Part shown: piece by piece, positions 52,534 to 60,684 of the stretch
Position numbering within the stretch: the first letter of the stretch is position 1
How the letters are laid out: every line of letters begins with the position of its first letter
NCBI GenBank assembly: GCA_963740555.1
Contig: CAVUES010000010.1
Span: forward strand, 124,001 to 188,000
Reading direction: 5' to 3'
Source: Mayfieldus sp963740555
GTDB lineage: Bacteria; Actinomycetota; Thermoleophilia; Solirubrobacterales; 70-9
DNA: 64,000 nt
The notes under the pieces: model-generated
The model's input: only the letters and a program-made list of their open reading frames with translations
The model's database searches: none
What the model was told of the DNA's origin: nothing
Program-made: the position numbers and the translations under genes

Positions 52534-53523
52534 TCAGTACTCGTGCCAGCCGTCGAAGCGGCGGCCGGCGAAGTCCTGCAGTCCCGCTACGTCGTCGCGG
52601 AACCAGCCGCGCATGCGCTCGAGCAGCTCGTCTGGGAGCTTCGGCTTCGGAGCCGAGGGCTTCTCGGGATCGTGGACGACCTTCTCCACCATCCAGCGCA
52701 GCGATTCCGGCAGGCGGTCGAAGTTGCGATCGAAGGAGCGCAGCCCCGGCAGCTTCACCAGCCGCTCCATCACCTGGTACTTGTCGCCCTGCTTGGCGCT
52801 CGACTTCTCCCACTCGCGGTCGAACTGCTCGTGGGTGAAGGCCTCGTCGACGCCGGCGAAGCCGAAGGCCTTGCGCATCGTCTGCTCGCGATCGCCCTGC
52901 AGCTCCTCCTGGGTGATCACCTCGATCCGCTCCCGGTCGAAGCGCTCCAGATACGGCTGCAGCTGGATCCAGAACATCGAGCGCTGCACGTAGGCGCTTT
53001 CGGGTCGTGAGAGAACCTCGTCCAGCTCGCCGGTCTCATAGCCGGCCCCCTTCGCGTGCACCCAGTGCGAGAGGATCCGCTTGATCGGATCGCGCACCAT
53101 GTAGAGCAGCTTCGCGTCGGGGCAATTGCGCTCGATTCGCTCCGCGACGCCGCGGAAGCGGGGGAGGTTCGTGTAGTGCGGCGAGGACTCGCCGCGGACC
53201 GGGAAGCGATCGTCGAACCGAGCCCGGTACCAGTCCAGGCCCAGATCCCAGTTCAGCTCCTCGACGAAGAAGTTGAGCTCCTTCGGCTTCGACATCTGGA
53301 CCTCGGGGTGCAACCCGAGGTAATGGTGGATGCTCGTCGTCCCGCATTTCAGCCCGCCGATGATGATCAGGTTCGGCATCGCCGCGTGGCGCAGCCGCCG
53401 GCGCGGGACGCGCTTGCCGCGGTCGCCCGTGAATCGCTCACGGGCGCGCGCACACATCGCTTCGTCGGAGGGGTCCCTGGGGGCGTTGGAGGGGACCTCG
53501 GGCTGTGTCCGGGTCTCGGGCAC
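52534..53523 (-). CDS. Sulfotransferase
   Basis: 329 residues. The PAPS 5'-phosphosulfate loop is IIGGLKCGTTSIHHYL, followed by SKPKELNFFVEE and the 3'-phosphate segment LLYMVRDPIKRILSHW with Arg and Ser. It transfers sulfate from PAPS to an unknown acceptor, carbohydrate or lipid in similar proteins. The GTG at 53523 adds 48 charged residues; starting at ATG 53379 would put the loop at the N-terminus as is usual. The adjacent isomerase suggests a sugar context. Confidence 0.85.
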   Translation of the reverse strand: MPETRTQPEVPSNAPRDPSDEAMCARARERFTGDRGKRVPRRRLRHAAMPNLIIIGGLKCGTTSIHHYLGLHPEVQMSKPKELNFFVEELNWDLGLDWYRARFDDRFPVRGESSPHYTNLPRFRGVAERIERNCPDAKLLYMVRDPIKRILSHWVHAKGAGYETGELDEVLSRPESAYVQRSMFWIQLQPYLERFDRERIEVITQEELQGDREQTMRKAFGFAGVDEAFTHEQFDREWEKSSAKQGDKYQVMERLVKLPGLRSFDRNFDRLPESLRWMVEKVVHDPEKPSAPKPKLPDELLERMRGWFRDDVAGLQDFAGRRFDGWHEY

Positions 53524-53547
53524 GGCCGGCTAGTGTAGCTTCGCCCC

Positions 53548-54384
53548 GTGACCGTCACGCCCTGGCGCGGCCCTGGCCCCGGCCGTCCCGACCTCCCGCT
53601 TCCGCCCGACCGGATGCCGATGCTTCGTGGGGGGCGGGTGCGTAAGCGCTGGCGCTACGTGGGCGTCTACGGACCCGACGTCATGCTCTGCGCCGCGCGG
53701 GCCGAGATCGGTCCGTTGCGGCAGAGCTTCTGGGCCGTCTGGGACCGTAAGGGGCGGCGTCGCCACGCCCACACCCGCCTCCTTCCCGGGGGCGGCGAGG
53801 TGACGATGGATGGGCCCGAGGTCCGCGTGCGGGGTCGCGGCGTCGCGGCGAATTTGCGCCTCGGCGACGCGGCGCCGGTCGAATCGGTTTGCCCGAGCGG
53901 CAAGCGCGGCTACGGGTGGACCCGCAAGCGGGCCGGGGTGCCGGTCAGCGGCACGATCGAGGCCGATGGACGAAGCTGGAGGATCGAGGCTCGCGGCGTC
54001 GACGACGAGTCGGCCGGCTATCACCAGCGGCACACGAGCTGGCACTGGTCGGCGGGCGTGGGGCGGGCGGCCGATGGCCAGGTCGTGGCCTGGAACCTGG
54101 TCTCCGGCATCAACGATCCCGAGCAGCGCAGCGAGCGCGGCATTTGGCTCGACGGGACCCCCCGCGAGCCCCGCCCCGTCTCCTTCGTGGGCCTCGATGC
54201 GATCGAGTTCTCAGGTGGTGGCCGGCTTGCCTTCGAGCCCGAGAGCGAGCGGGCCCGCAACGACAACCTGCTCGTCTTTCGGTCCCGCTACCGGCATCGG
54301 TTCGGGACCTTCTCCGGGTCGCTCGAAGGGGTCGAGCTCGGCGAGGGCTTCGGCGTCATGGAGGAGCACGAGGCGGTCTGGTGA
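53548..54384 (+). CDS. DUF2804-like protein
   Basis: A 278-residue soluble beta-rich protein. GYHQRHTSWHWSAGVG, VAWNLVSGIND and RYRHRFGTFSGSL give the impression of the DUF2804 family, whose function is unknown. It shares GTGA with the next gene (4-bp overlap), so is co-translated with a lysylphosphatidylglycerol-synthase-like membrane protein. Divergent from the sulfotransferase with 24 bp between starts. Confidence 0.6.
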   Translation: MTVTPWRGPGPGRPDLPLPPDRMPMLRGGRVRKRWRYVGVYGPDVMLCAARAEIGPLRQSFWAVWDRKGRRRHAHTRLLPGGGEVTMDGPEVRVRGRGVAANLRLGDAAPVESVCPSGKRGYGWTRKRAGVPVSGTIEADGRSWRIEARGVDDESAGYHQRHTSWHWSAGVGRAADGQVVAWNLVSGINDPEQRSERGIWLDGTPREPRPVSFVGLDAIEFSGGGRLAFEPESERARNDNLLVFRSRYRHRFGTFSGSLEGVELGEGFGVMEEHEAVW

Positions 54385-55400
54385 TCACCGCGCTGCCGCA
54401 GGCAAGCCTGAGCTCGAGCACCCGTTCCTTCTTCGACGCGGCGGGTCAGTTCTTCGGCCATCTCGCGGACATCTCCTGGGGGCCGCTGGTCCTGGCCTTG
54501 CTTTTCCTGTTGGCGATGTACCTGGCTCGCGCGCGCGCCTGGCAGAACGTGCTTCACGCCGCCTATCCCGAGACCCGGGTGCCGTTCCGCGGCATCGCCG
54601 GCGCCTACCTGGCCGGCGCCGGGATCAACGCGGTGATCCCGGCCCGGGTCGGAGACGCGACCAAGATCCTGCTCGCCCGCGGTCAGATCCGGCGCTCGAC
54701 CTATCCGGCGATCACTTCGTCGTTCCTCGTCCAATCGATCTTCGACACCGCCGCCGGGCTCCTGGTCCTCGTTTATGCGCTGACCCAGGGCCTGCTGCCG
54801 CGGCCCCCTGAGCTGCCCAACCTGCCGGCGTTCGACATCGCCTTCTGGGCCGCGCACCCGCAGCTGCTCGTCTTCGCGATCACGGTGCTCGGGGTCGGCT
54901 TTCTGGTCGTCTTCGCGATCGCCGCCCGCCGCGCGGAGCGGTTCTGGGATCGGATCAAGCAGGGGCTCGCGATTCTGTACGAGCCGCGTCGCTTCGTCCG
55001 CGAGGCCGTTTCCTGGCAGGCCGCCGGGTGGCTGTGCCGCTTCGCAGCATTCTGGTTCTTCCTCGAGGCATTCGGGATCGGGGGCTCGTTTCAGAACGTG
55101 ATGCTGGTGATGAGCGTGCAGGCGATCTCGACGATGCTGCCATTCACTCCCGGTGGGGCGGGTGCGCAGCAGGCGCTGCTGCTGGCGACCCTGGAGGGGC
55201 CGTCGCGGTCCGCGGTCCTCTCCTTCTCGGTCGGCACCCAGATCGCGATGGCCGCCTGGTCGGCCGTGCTCGGCTTCGCCGCCCTGCTGCTGATCTTTCG
55301 TACCACCAACTGGCGCGCCCTGATGGAGCGCGCCGAGACCGAAGCGCAGGAGGAGAAGGACCGGGAGGAGGCGGCAGAGAAGGCCGGCGCCCACGCTTGA
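54381..55400 (+). CDS. Lysylphosphatidylglycerol synthase TM-region-like membrane protein (UPF0104)
   Basis: 339 residues with about eight helices. Motifs GAYLAGAGINAVIPARVGDATK and STMLPFTPGGAGAQQALLL are typical of the flippase-like N-terminal half of MprF, here as a stand-alone protein without the aminoacyl transferase domain. It likely moves or handles a lipid. A GTG at 54381 overlaps the preceding stop; the frame upstream is the shadow of the DUF2804-like gene. Acidic/basic C-terminal tail. Confidence 0.82.
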   Translation: MITALPQASLSSSTRSFFDAAGQFFGHLADISWGPLVLALLFLLAMYLARARAWQNVLHAAYPETRVPFRGIAGAYLAGAGINAVIPARVGDATKILLARGQIRRSTYPAITSSFLVQSIFDTAAGLLVLVYALTQGLLPRPPELPNLPAFDIAFWAAHPQLLVFAITVLGVGFLVVFAIAARRAERFWDRIKQGLAILYEPRRFVREAVSWQAAGWLCRFAAFWFFLEAFGIGGSFQNVMLVMSVQAISTMLPFTPGGAGAQQALLLATLEGPSRSAVLSFSVGTQIAMAAWSAVLGFAALLLIFRTTNWRALMERAETEAQEEKDREEAAEKAGAHA

Positions 55401-55419
55401 GCCCGGCGGAATCCGGCGC

Positions 55420-56079
55420 TCATCCCGGATAGATGCTGTTCAGCCGCCACTGCCAGGGCGGGCGCTCGCCAGCTGGGAAGCGGTACTGGTCGCGTCCCGG
55501 CAGCGTCTCCAGCGGCACCAGGTTCGGGTCGTCTTGCAACAGCACCCGGGTACGGCTTGCGGCGGCGACGTCGGTGGCGGTCGCCCGGCGGACCTGCCGC
55601 TCCCACCCAAGCCCCGGTCTGTAGAGCCAGTAGCTCAGCTCGACGTAACCGCGCGAGCGCCGCCGGTCGTCGATCGAAGTGAAGACGGTCGTGCGGCGCC
55701 CCGACGTGGTCAGGTGAAGCCCCTCGGGACCGACTCGCGGGACCGCGCAGCTCGGCTGGCGGCAGTAGCGGAAGTCGACCGGCACCAGGGGCAGGCCCGA
55801 GGGGTCAGGGCGGGTGGCCGGGGGCGGCGCCAGGGCGCGCGCCAAGCGGGCCAACGGCCAGCCGTAGGCGCGCACCAGCGGGTGATGGCGGCAGGCGTCA
55901 GGGAGACGGGGAGCGCAGGCCATGCGGCGCGCGATCGTCGCCCCGATCGCCCGTCCTTGGTCGCTTGGGCCTGCGGCGAGGGCGGAGACGGCGGCGATGA
56001 ACAGCAGCGCGATCAGCGCCACCAGTCCCGCCTGCTCGACGCTCGCCGCACCGCGCTCGCCCTGAATTGACCTCGCCAC
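55420..56079 (-). CDS. Pilin-like N-terminus, unknown secreted protein
   Basis: 219 residues from GTG 56079. The N-terminus (GERGAASVEQAGLVALIALLF) is a short basic leader with a Glu five residues into a hydrophobic stretch, like Flp/TadE-type prepilins. The remainder contains three Cys pairs and no recognised domain. It might be a minor pilin or surface protein, but no other Tad genes are nearby. An open frame reaches 56184, overlapping a heptamer repeat. Confidence 0.5.
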   Translation of the reverse strand: MARSIQGERGAASVEQAGLVALIALLFIAAVSALAAGPSDQGRAIGATIARRMACAPRLPDACRHHPLVRAYGWPLARLARALAPPPATRPDPSGLPLVPVDFRYCRQPSCAVPRVGPEGLHLTTSGRRTTVFTSIDDRRRSRGYVELSYWLYRPGLGWERQVRRATATDVAAASRTRVLLQDDPNLVPLETLPGRDQYRFPAGERPPWQWRLNSIYPG

Positions 56080-56141
56080 CAGGTCCGCGACCGTAGGGCC
56101 GAACCGCGGACAAGTGACGCAACGAATGCGACCCCTCCCCG

Positions 56142-56162
56142 AATGACGAATGACGAATGACG
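56142..56162. repeat. Three-unit heptamer repeat AATGACG
   Basis: Three exact 7-bp copies lie in the divergent spacer between the pilin-like gene and the small gene at 56202. A related trimer (AACGAGG type) ends the ald gene at 17128. Confidence 0.6.
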
Positions 56163-56201
56163 ATCGGCTGGCGCCGCCCGCCACCGACTAACCTCTATTG
56201 C

Positions 56202-56471
56202 ATGGAAGGAACTCCATTTGGCATGTTTGGCGATCCTGAGGAGCTGCAGGCCCGGCTCAACGAGCTGGCCGAGCAGGCGCAGTCGTCGCAGAAGGTTGCC
56301 TGGGCCGACAACGCGATCCGGCTCGCGGTCGAGATGACCGTCGCGGCGATCAACCGGCTCGATCTGACCGGTGGAAGCGACGAGCAGGCGGTGCAGGTGC
56401 GCGACGCGATCCGGATCGTCTTCCCGGAGGCTGTGACGCTGGTTCGCGAGGCCCGCGAAGGCCTTGCCTAG
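56202..56471 (+). CDS. Small conserved-looking helical protein
   Basis: 89 residues: MEGTPFGMFGDPEELQ then amphipathic helices (ARLNELAEQAQSSQKVAWAD and DEQAVQVRDAIRIVFPEAV). No cysteines, no signal. I do not recognise a family. It ends 13 bp before the SDR gene and may be co-transcribed with it. The ATG at 56202 is preferred over the longer frame from 56157, which begins inside the repeat. Confidence 0.55.
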   Translation: MEGTPFGMFGDPEELQARLNELAEQAQSSQKVAWADNAIRLAVEMTVAAINRLDLTGGSDEQAVQVRDAIRIVFPEAVTLVREAREGLA

Positions 56472-56484
56472 CGGAGGCCACTGA

Positions 56485-57288
56485 GTGGCGCTGCCTGAGT
56501 CGAGCGAGGCATCGACCGCGCTGGTCACCGGTGCGTCGTCGGGGATCGGCGCCGCGATCGCGACTTCCCTGGCCAGCCGGGGACACGCGTTGACCCTGGT
56601 CGCGCGGCGCGAGGACAGGCTCACCGAGCTGGCGACGCAGCTGCACGAGAGCCACGGGGTGCGCACCGGCGTCATCGCCTGCGATCTCGCCGATGCGCCC
56701 GAGCGCGACCGCCTTGCCGCCAAGATCGCCGAGCTCGACCTCGACGTCGAGGTGCTGGTCAACAACGCCGGATTCGGGTCCGCTGGGAACTTCGTCGAGG
56801 CCGATCGCGAACGCCAGGTCGAGATGGTGAAGGTCAACTGCGAGACCGTCGTCGACCTGAGCGGCCGCTACCTGCCGGAGATGGTGGGGCGCGGACGCGG
56901 CGCGGTGATCAACGTCGCCTCGATGGCCGCCTTCCAGCCTTTGCCCAAGAGCGCCACTTACGCCGCCAGCAAGGCCTTCGTACTGAGCTTCACTGAGGCG
57001 CTGCACCACGAGGTGAAGGGAGCCGGCGTGACCGTTACCGCCGTCTGCCCGGGCCCGGTGCGGACGGGGTTCATGAGCGCCGCGGGGATGGAGCGCACCG
57101 ACGACACGCCGAACATCATCTGGACGTCCACCGAGGACGTCGCCGAGGAGGCGGTGAAGGCGGCGGAGGCGGGCAAGCGCGCCGTCGTCCCCGGAAGGCT
57201 GATGTACGCGGGCTCGTTGCTCGGCCGCTACTCGCCACGGAAGATCGTCCTGCCGCTCAGCAGCCGGATTTGGAGTCGAGTCGAGTAA
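56485..57288 (+). CDS. Short-chain dehydrogenase/reductase
   Basis: A 267-residue classical SDR with TGASSGIG (15-22), NNAG (93-96), Ser146, Tyr159 and Lys163 (YAASK). C-terminal region like DltE-type or oxidoreductase group (RTGFMSAAGMERT). GTG start at 56485, seven bases after GGAGG. Its end overlaps the following hydrolase start by 19 bp. Confidence 0.86.
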   Translation: MALPESSEASTALVTGASSGIGAAIATSLASRGHALTLVARREDRLTELATQLHESHGVRTGVIACDLADAPERDRLAAKIAELDLDVEVLVNNAGFGSAGNFVEADRERQVEMVKVNCETVVDLSGRYLPEMVGRGRGAVINVASMAAFQPLPKSATYAASKAFVLSFTEALHHEVKGAGVTVTAVCPGPVRTGFMSAAGMERTDDTPNIIWTSTEDVAEEAVKAAEAGKRAVVPGRLMYAGSLLGRYSPRKIVLPLSSRIWSRVE

Positions 57289-58079
57289 GCGGTCCGCTGC
57301 TCCTCAACGGGGTGGAGCTGAGCTGGCGCGACCGCGGCGCCGGCCCCCCGCTCCTGTTGCTGCACGAGACCGCGGCGACGGCGGCGATCTGGGAGCCCCT
57401 GATCGAGGCGATCGGCGGCGAGGCACGGACGATCGCTCCCGATCGGCGCGGCTGGGGCGCCTCCGGCCAGCCCGAGCAGTACGCCGCGACGACCGTCGAG
57501 GAGCAGGCCGCGGATGGCGATGCGCTGCTGCGGGAGATCGACGCCGGACCGGCGGTTGTCTGCGGCGCAGGGCTCGGCGCGGTGGTCGCGCTCGAGCTGC
57601 TGCTGCGCCATCGCGACCTCGCCCGGGCGGCGGTCCTGATCGAGCCGCCCCTGCTGGCATTCCTGCCCGAGGCGACCCAGGGGCTGGCGGCGGATCGGCA
57701 GCTGATCGCCGAGGCTGTGAAGGGGGGAGGGCCGGAAGCGGCTGTCGACCTCTATCTGGCCGGCGGCCTCTCGCACCTGGGGCCAGGAGCGGAGCGGATC
57801 CCCGACGCGGTCGGCGCCGAGGCGCGCAAGCGCCCGCTCAGCCTCTTCGCCGAGCTCGGCGCGGTACCGGCCTGGTCGTTGCGACCCGCCGAGATGCTGG
57901 CCGCCGAAGCGCCGTCGCGAATCGTCGTCGGAGCGTCGACGCCCGAACTGCTGCGGTCCGTGGCCGATCAGCTCGCGCTTCGGCTCGGCGCGAGCGAGCC
58001 GGTAGATCTGGGCGGCGAGGGGCTGCCGCACGTGGGCGCCGCACGCGGGCTGGCGGACGCGATCGGCGAGTTGCTCTAG
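57270..58079 (+). CDS. Alpha/beta-hydrolase-fold protein lacking the serine nucleophile
   Basis: 269 residues of alpha/beta-hydrolase fold: LLNGVELSWRDRGAGPPLLLLHE, RGWGASGQPE, and the elbow VVCGAGLGAVVALELL. At the elbow the usual GxSxG reads G-A-G-L-G, so the nucleophile Ser is Gly. A His remains near the end (PHVGAARG). It may be a pseudoenzyme or use another residue. TTG start at 57270 overlapping the SDR gene; the true start could be a few codons later. Confidence 0.75.
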   Translation: MESSRVSGPLLLNGVELSWRDRGAGPPLLLLHETAATAAIWEPLIEAIGGEARTIAPDRRGWGASGQPEQYAATTVEEQAADGDALLREIDAGPAVVCGAGLGAVVALELLLRHRDLARAAVLIEPPLLAFLPEATQGLAADRQLIAEAVKGGGPEAAVDLYLAGGLSHLGPGAERIPDAVGAEARKRPLSLFAELGAVPAWSLRPAEMLAAEAPSRIVVGASTPELLRSVADQLALRLGASEPVDLGGEGLPHVGAARGLADAIGELL

Positions 58080-58217
58080 GCGGACACAACTTGCGGCGCC
58101 TTTGGCGCCTGACAGTAGTTCTTGGCCGGTGCCAGTTGGCGCCGGCACGTGCATGTCAGGCTGCGCAGCAGCCGCAACGAGCTTGGGCCGCGGCGCAACG
58201 CCGCGGCCCAACTTCCA
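58080..58217. repeat. Second four-hairpin array in a convergent spacer
   Basis: Hairpins in order: GGCGCC-TTT-GGCGCC (58095-58109), GCCGGTGCC-AGTT-GGCGCCGGC (58125-58146), GGCTGC-GCA-GCAGCC (58159-58173) and GGGCCGCGG-CGCAACG-CCGCGGCCC (58185-58209). The last matches the last hairpin of the 37476-37598 array almost base for base. It lies between two convergent genes and holds no ORF. Confidence 0.7.
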
Positions 58218-58856
58218 TCACTCGAGCCTCAGCGTCAGCTCGAGGACGCCCCCGCGCCCGGCCGCGGCCGCCCCCGTTTCCATCAGCGATGCAGCGAGCA
58301 GCACGATCGGAGTCGCCACTACGCTGATGACGGTGTCCATTGCCCTTTGCCACGGCCGCTGCGCGGGCGAGGCCTCGGCGTGCCCGAGGGCGCCGAGGGC
58401 GACGTTGCGCCCCCAGGTGAAGGAGTTCAGAAACGTCCCCCACATCGACGCGACGCTGGCCCCGGGACGCCAGCGCACCCGCCTCAGCTCCTGGTCGCGG
58501 TTCGATGCCAGCCGCCGCACCGCCTCCGGGGTGAACAGGTAGCGCGACCGGGAGGCGATCGGCGCCCAGCCGCTGCCGCCCAGCGACGCTTGCAGGCTGG
58601 CGCGGTTGGCGATCCGGTAGCGAGGGTCGTCCCCGCCGGCGATCCGCAGCCGCTCGAGCGCCGCAAGCGCCTCGGTCGCGTCACCGGGCTCGCCGACCAC
58701 TCCGAGCCCGCAGGCCTCGCAACGGCGAACGTTGCCGCCACCGGGTGCGGTCGCCCACCCGAAGAGCGGCTCGCCGCAGGCCGGACAGGGAGGGTTGCCG
58801 GGGCCGATCCCGGCCTCCAGCGGCACAGTGGCGGGACGAGCGCCTTCTGGCGACAC
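58218..58856 (-). CDS. Zinc-finger protein of unknown function
   Basis: 212 residues. An N-terminal zinc-ribbon-like pair, Cys24/Cys27 (PPCPACGEP) and Cys46/Cys49 (RRCEACGLG), precedes a helical region and a possible membrane helix near the C-terminus (VVATPIVLLAASLME). The head resembles zinc knuckles seen before some methyltransferase-like domains, but no SAM motif follows. GTG at 58856 overlaps the upstream stop by one base (TAGTG). Confidence 0.55.
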   Translation of the reverse strand: MSPEGARPATVPLEAGIGPGNPPCPACGEPLFGWATAPGGGNVRRCEACGLGVVGEPGDATEALAALERLRIAGGDDPRYRIANRASLQASLGGSGWAPIASRSRYLFTPEAVRRLASNRDQELRRVRWRPGASVASMWGTFLNSFTWGRNVALGALGHAEASPAQRPWQRAMDTVISVVATPIVLLAASLMETGAAAAGRGGVLELTLRLE

Positions 58857-59980
58857 TAACTGGGCGCGGCGGCGGGCTCGGGCAGGGCTTCGATTTCGTA
58901 TTCGACACCGAAGCTCGAAAGCGAGTCGAGGAAAGCCGCCGAGTCAAAGGCCTGCGCGGGCGCCAGCGCGCCGGCATGGTCGAAGGAGGGGTCGGCGGCG
59001 AGCAGCGCTCCGTGTGAGATCGTGACCGCGGTCAGCCCGTAGACGTCCGTGCCGGTCACCGATCCGCGGCGGATACGAGATCCGGCCTGCGCCTCGCAGG
59101 CGACGACGAACTTGCTCTTGCGGCGGTCCTCCTCGCTTGGGCCCTCGGGCATGCGATTGATCACCGCACCGGCGGCGCGCCGCAAGGGCGTTCGCATCGC
59201 CAGGCCCAATGCCGGCATCGCCAGCGAGGCCATCGGTGGCGGCGGAAGCGCCATTCCGCTCAGCAGGGTCCGCACGCGGGCGGTCTCGATGTGCCTTGGC
59301 AGCGTCACCTGCTCGCCGGCCGGGTAGCGGAGCGTCCGCTTCTCACCAATCGGCTGCGGGAACCGAAACCCACCGCCGTCGACCTTGCGCGATGCCGGCC
59401 GCCATCCCCCATCTCGCCACTCGACGTCGCCGCCCCGGAAGATCTCCAGCGCCGAGAGCGCCGTGCCTCGGGTGGGCCCGAAGCCGCCGACTCGGTAGGC
59501 GACCGTGACCTCATCGAGCGGCTCCATCCCCTCCGCGGTGAGGGTGGCGATCAGGTTCCCGGGAACGTAGTCGAATCCCATCGCGGTGACCAGCGCCGCG
59601 CCGCTTCGCTCGGCAGGCTCGCCGTAGCGGTCGAAAACCATCCTCATGAAGGCCTGCTCGCCGGTCGTGTCCAGGTAGTGGGTGCCGGTCTCGACGGCCG
59701 CGGCGAGCACCGGCTCGCCGTGAAGCGTGAACGGCCCGGCGCAGGCGATTACCGCCGCGCACGGCTCCAGCAGCGAGCGCAGCGCCGCCGCGTCGTCCAG
59801 CGACGCGGCGACCGTCGGCAAAACCCCGAGTCGGGCCGACAGCGCGTCCAGCTTCTGCTGGCTGCGCCCGGCGATCACGAAGTCCGCCTCCCGGCGCCGC
59901 AGCTCCTCGGCGACCAGCGTGCCGGTGAAGCCGGTGGCGCCGTAAACGGCGATCGGGCCCGCCTGTTTCGGGGATGCCAT
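58856..59980 (-). CDS. Saccharopine-dehydrogenase-type (trans-acting enoyl reductase-like) oxidoreductase
   Basis: 374 residues. The N-terminal Rossmann motif is IAVYGATGFTGTLVAEEL, followed by VIACAGPFTLHGEPVLAA and HYLDTTGEQAFM, the pattern of the saccharopine-dehydrogenase NADP-binding family that includes mycobacterial trans-acting enoyl reductases. Substrate unknown. Divergent from the CBS-domain gene, with starts almost touching. Confidence 0.78.
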   Translation of the reverse strand: MASPKQAGPIAVYGATGFTGTLVAEELRRREADFVIAGRSQQKLDALSARLGVLPTVAASLDDAAALRSLLEPCAAVIACAGPFTLHGEPVLAAAVETGTHYLDTTGEQAFMRMVFDRYGEPAERSGAALVTAMGFDYVPGNLIATLTAEGMEPLDEVTVAYRVGGFGPTRGTALSALEIFRGGDVEWRDGGWRPASRKVDGGGFRFPQPIGEKRTLRYPAGEQVTLPRHIETARVRTLLSGMALPPPPMASLAMPALGLAMRTPLRRAAGAVINRMPEGPSEEDRRKSKFVVACEAQAGSRIRRGSVTGTDVYGLTAVTISHGALLAADPSFDHAGALAPAQAFDSAAFLDSLSSFGVEYEIEALPEPAAAPS

Positions 59981-60000
59981 GCTGGCGATACGGTACCGCC

Positions 60001-60447
60001 GTGCAGCTGCGAGAGATCATGACCGCCGGAGTGGTGACCGCCTCCGCGGACGTCAGCGCATCCGAGGTCGCGCAGCGGATGCGCGATCACAACGTCGGCT
60101 CGGTGGTAATCGTCGAGCCCGATGGCTTGCCGATCGCGATGGTCACCGATCGCGACCTGGCGATGCGCGTGCTCGCCGACGGCTCCGACCCCTACACGCC
60201 AATCGGCGAGCGGGTGACCCGCCCGCTGGTCAGCGGCGACCCCGACATGGAGCTCGAGGAGGCTGCCGCGTTGATGGTCCAGCACCGCGTTCGCCGGCTG
60301 CCGGTCGTCGACGCCGGCGAGCTGGTTGGGATCGTCACCCTCGACGACATCGCGGTGCGGACCGGAAACCTCGAGGTGGCCCAGCGGATGACGCGGGAGG
60401 TCATCGAGGGCGCACTCCCCCAGTTCTTCTTTCACGAGCGCGGCTGA
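60001..60447 (+). CDS. CBS-domain protein
   Basis: 148 residues, two CBS motifs: QLREIMTAGVVTASADVSAS with DHNVGSVVIVEPDGLPIAMV, and VTRPLVSGDPDMELEEAAAL with VRRLPVVDAGELVGIVTLDD. Such stand-alone pairs bind adenosine nucleotides. The GTG at 60001 gives the canonical start; earlier ATGs (59974, 59979) overlap the divergent gene. The stop overlaps the next start (TGATG). Confidence 0.85.
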   Translation: MQLREIMTAGVVTASADVSASEVAQRMRDHNVGSVVIVEPDGLPIAMVTDRDLAMRVLADGSDPYTPIGERVTRPLVSGDPDMELEEAAALMVQHRVRRLPVVDAGELVGIVTLDDIAVRTGNLEVAQRMTREVIEGALPQFFFHERG

Positions 60448-60683
60448 TGAACGACGATCGCACCCCGGCGGCGCCGTCGCGCGCCACGCTCACCCCGACC
60501 CAGCGCCGCAATCGCGAGCGCGCCGAGTCGTTGATCGGGGTGATGGCGCCTTTCCTGGACCTGCTGCTGGCGGTTGGCGACCGGATCTCGCGGATCGCCG
60601 AGCCGCAGGACCACGAGTACTACCCGGTCCGCGCCGACGAGCTGCCGGGCGAGGACCGACGCAGCGCCGCGACGGGCGACTGA
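60447..60683 (+). CDS. Small unknown protein between CBS and membrane genes
   Basis: 78 residues: a basic N-terminus (LTPTQRRNRERAES), one amphipathic or membrane-associated helix (LIGVMAPFLDLLLAVGDRIS), and an acidic tail. Not recognised. Start ATG overlaps the CBS stop; stop is 1 bp before the GTG of the next gene, so all three are likely one operon. Confidence 0.5.
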   Translation: MNDDRTPAAPSRATLTPTQRRNRERAESLIGVMAPFLDLLLAVGDRISRIAEPQDHEYYPVRADELPGEDRRSAATGD

Positions 60684-60684
60684 G

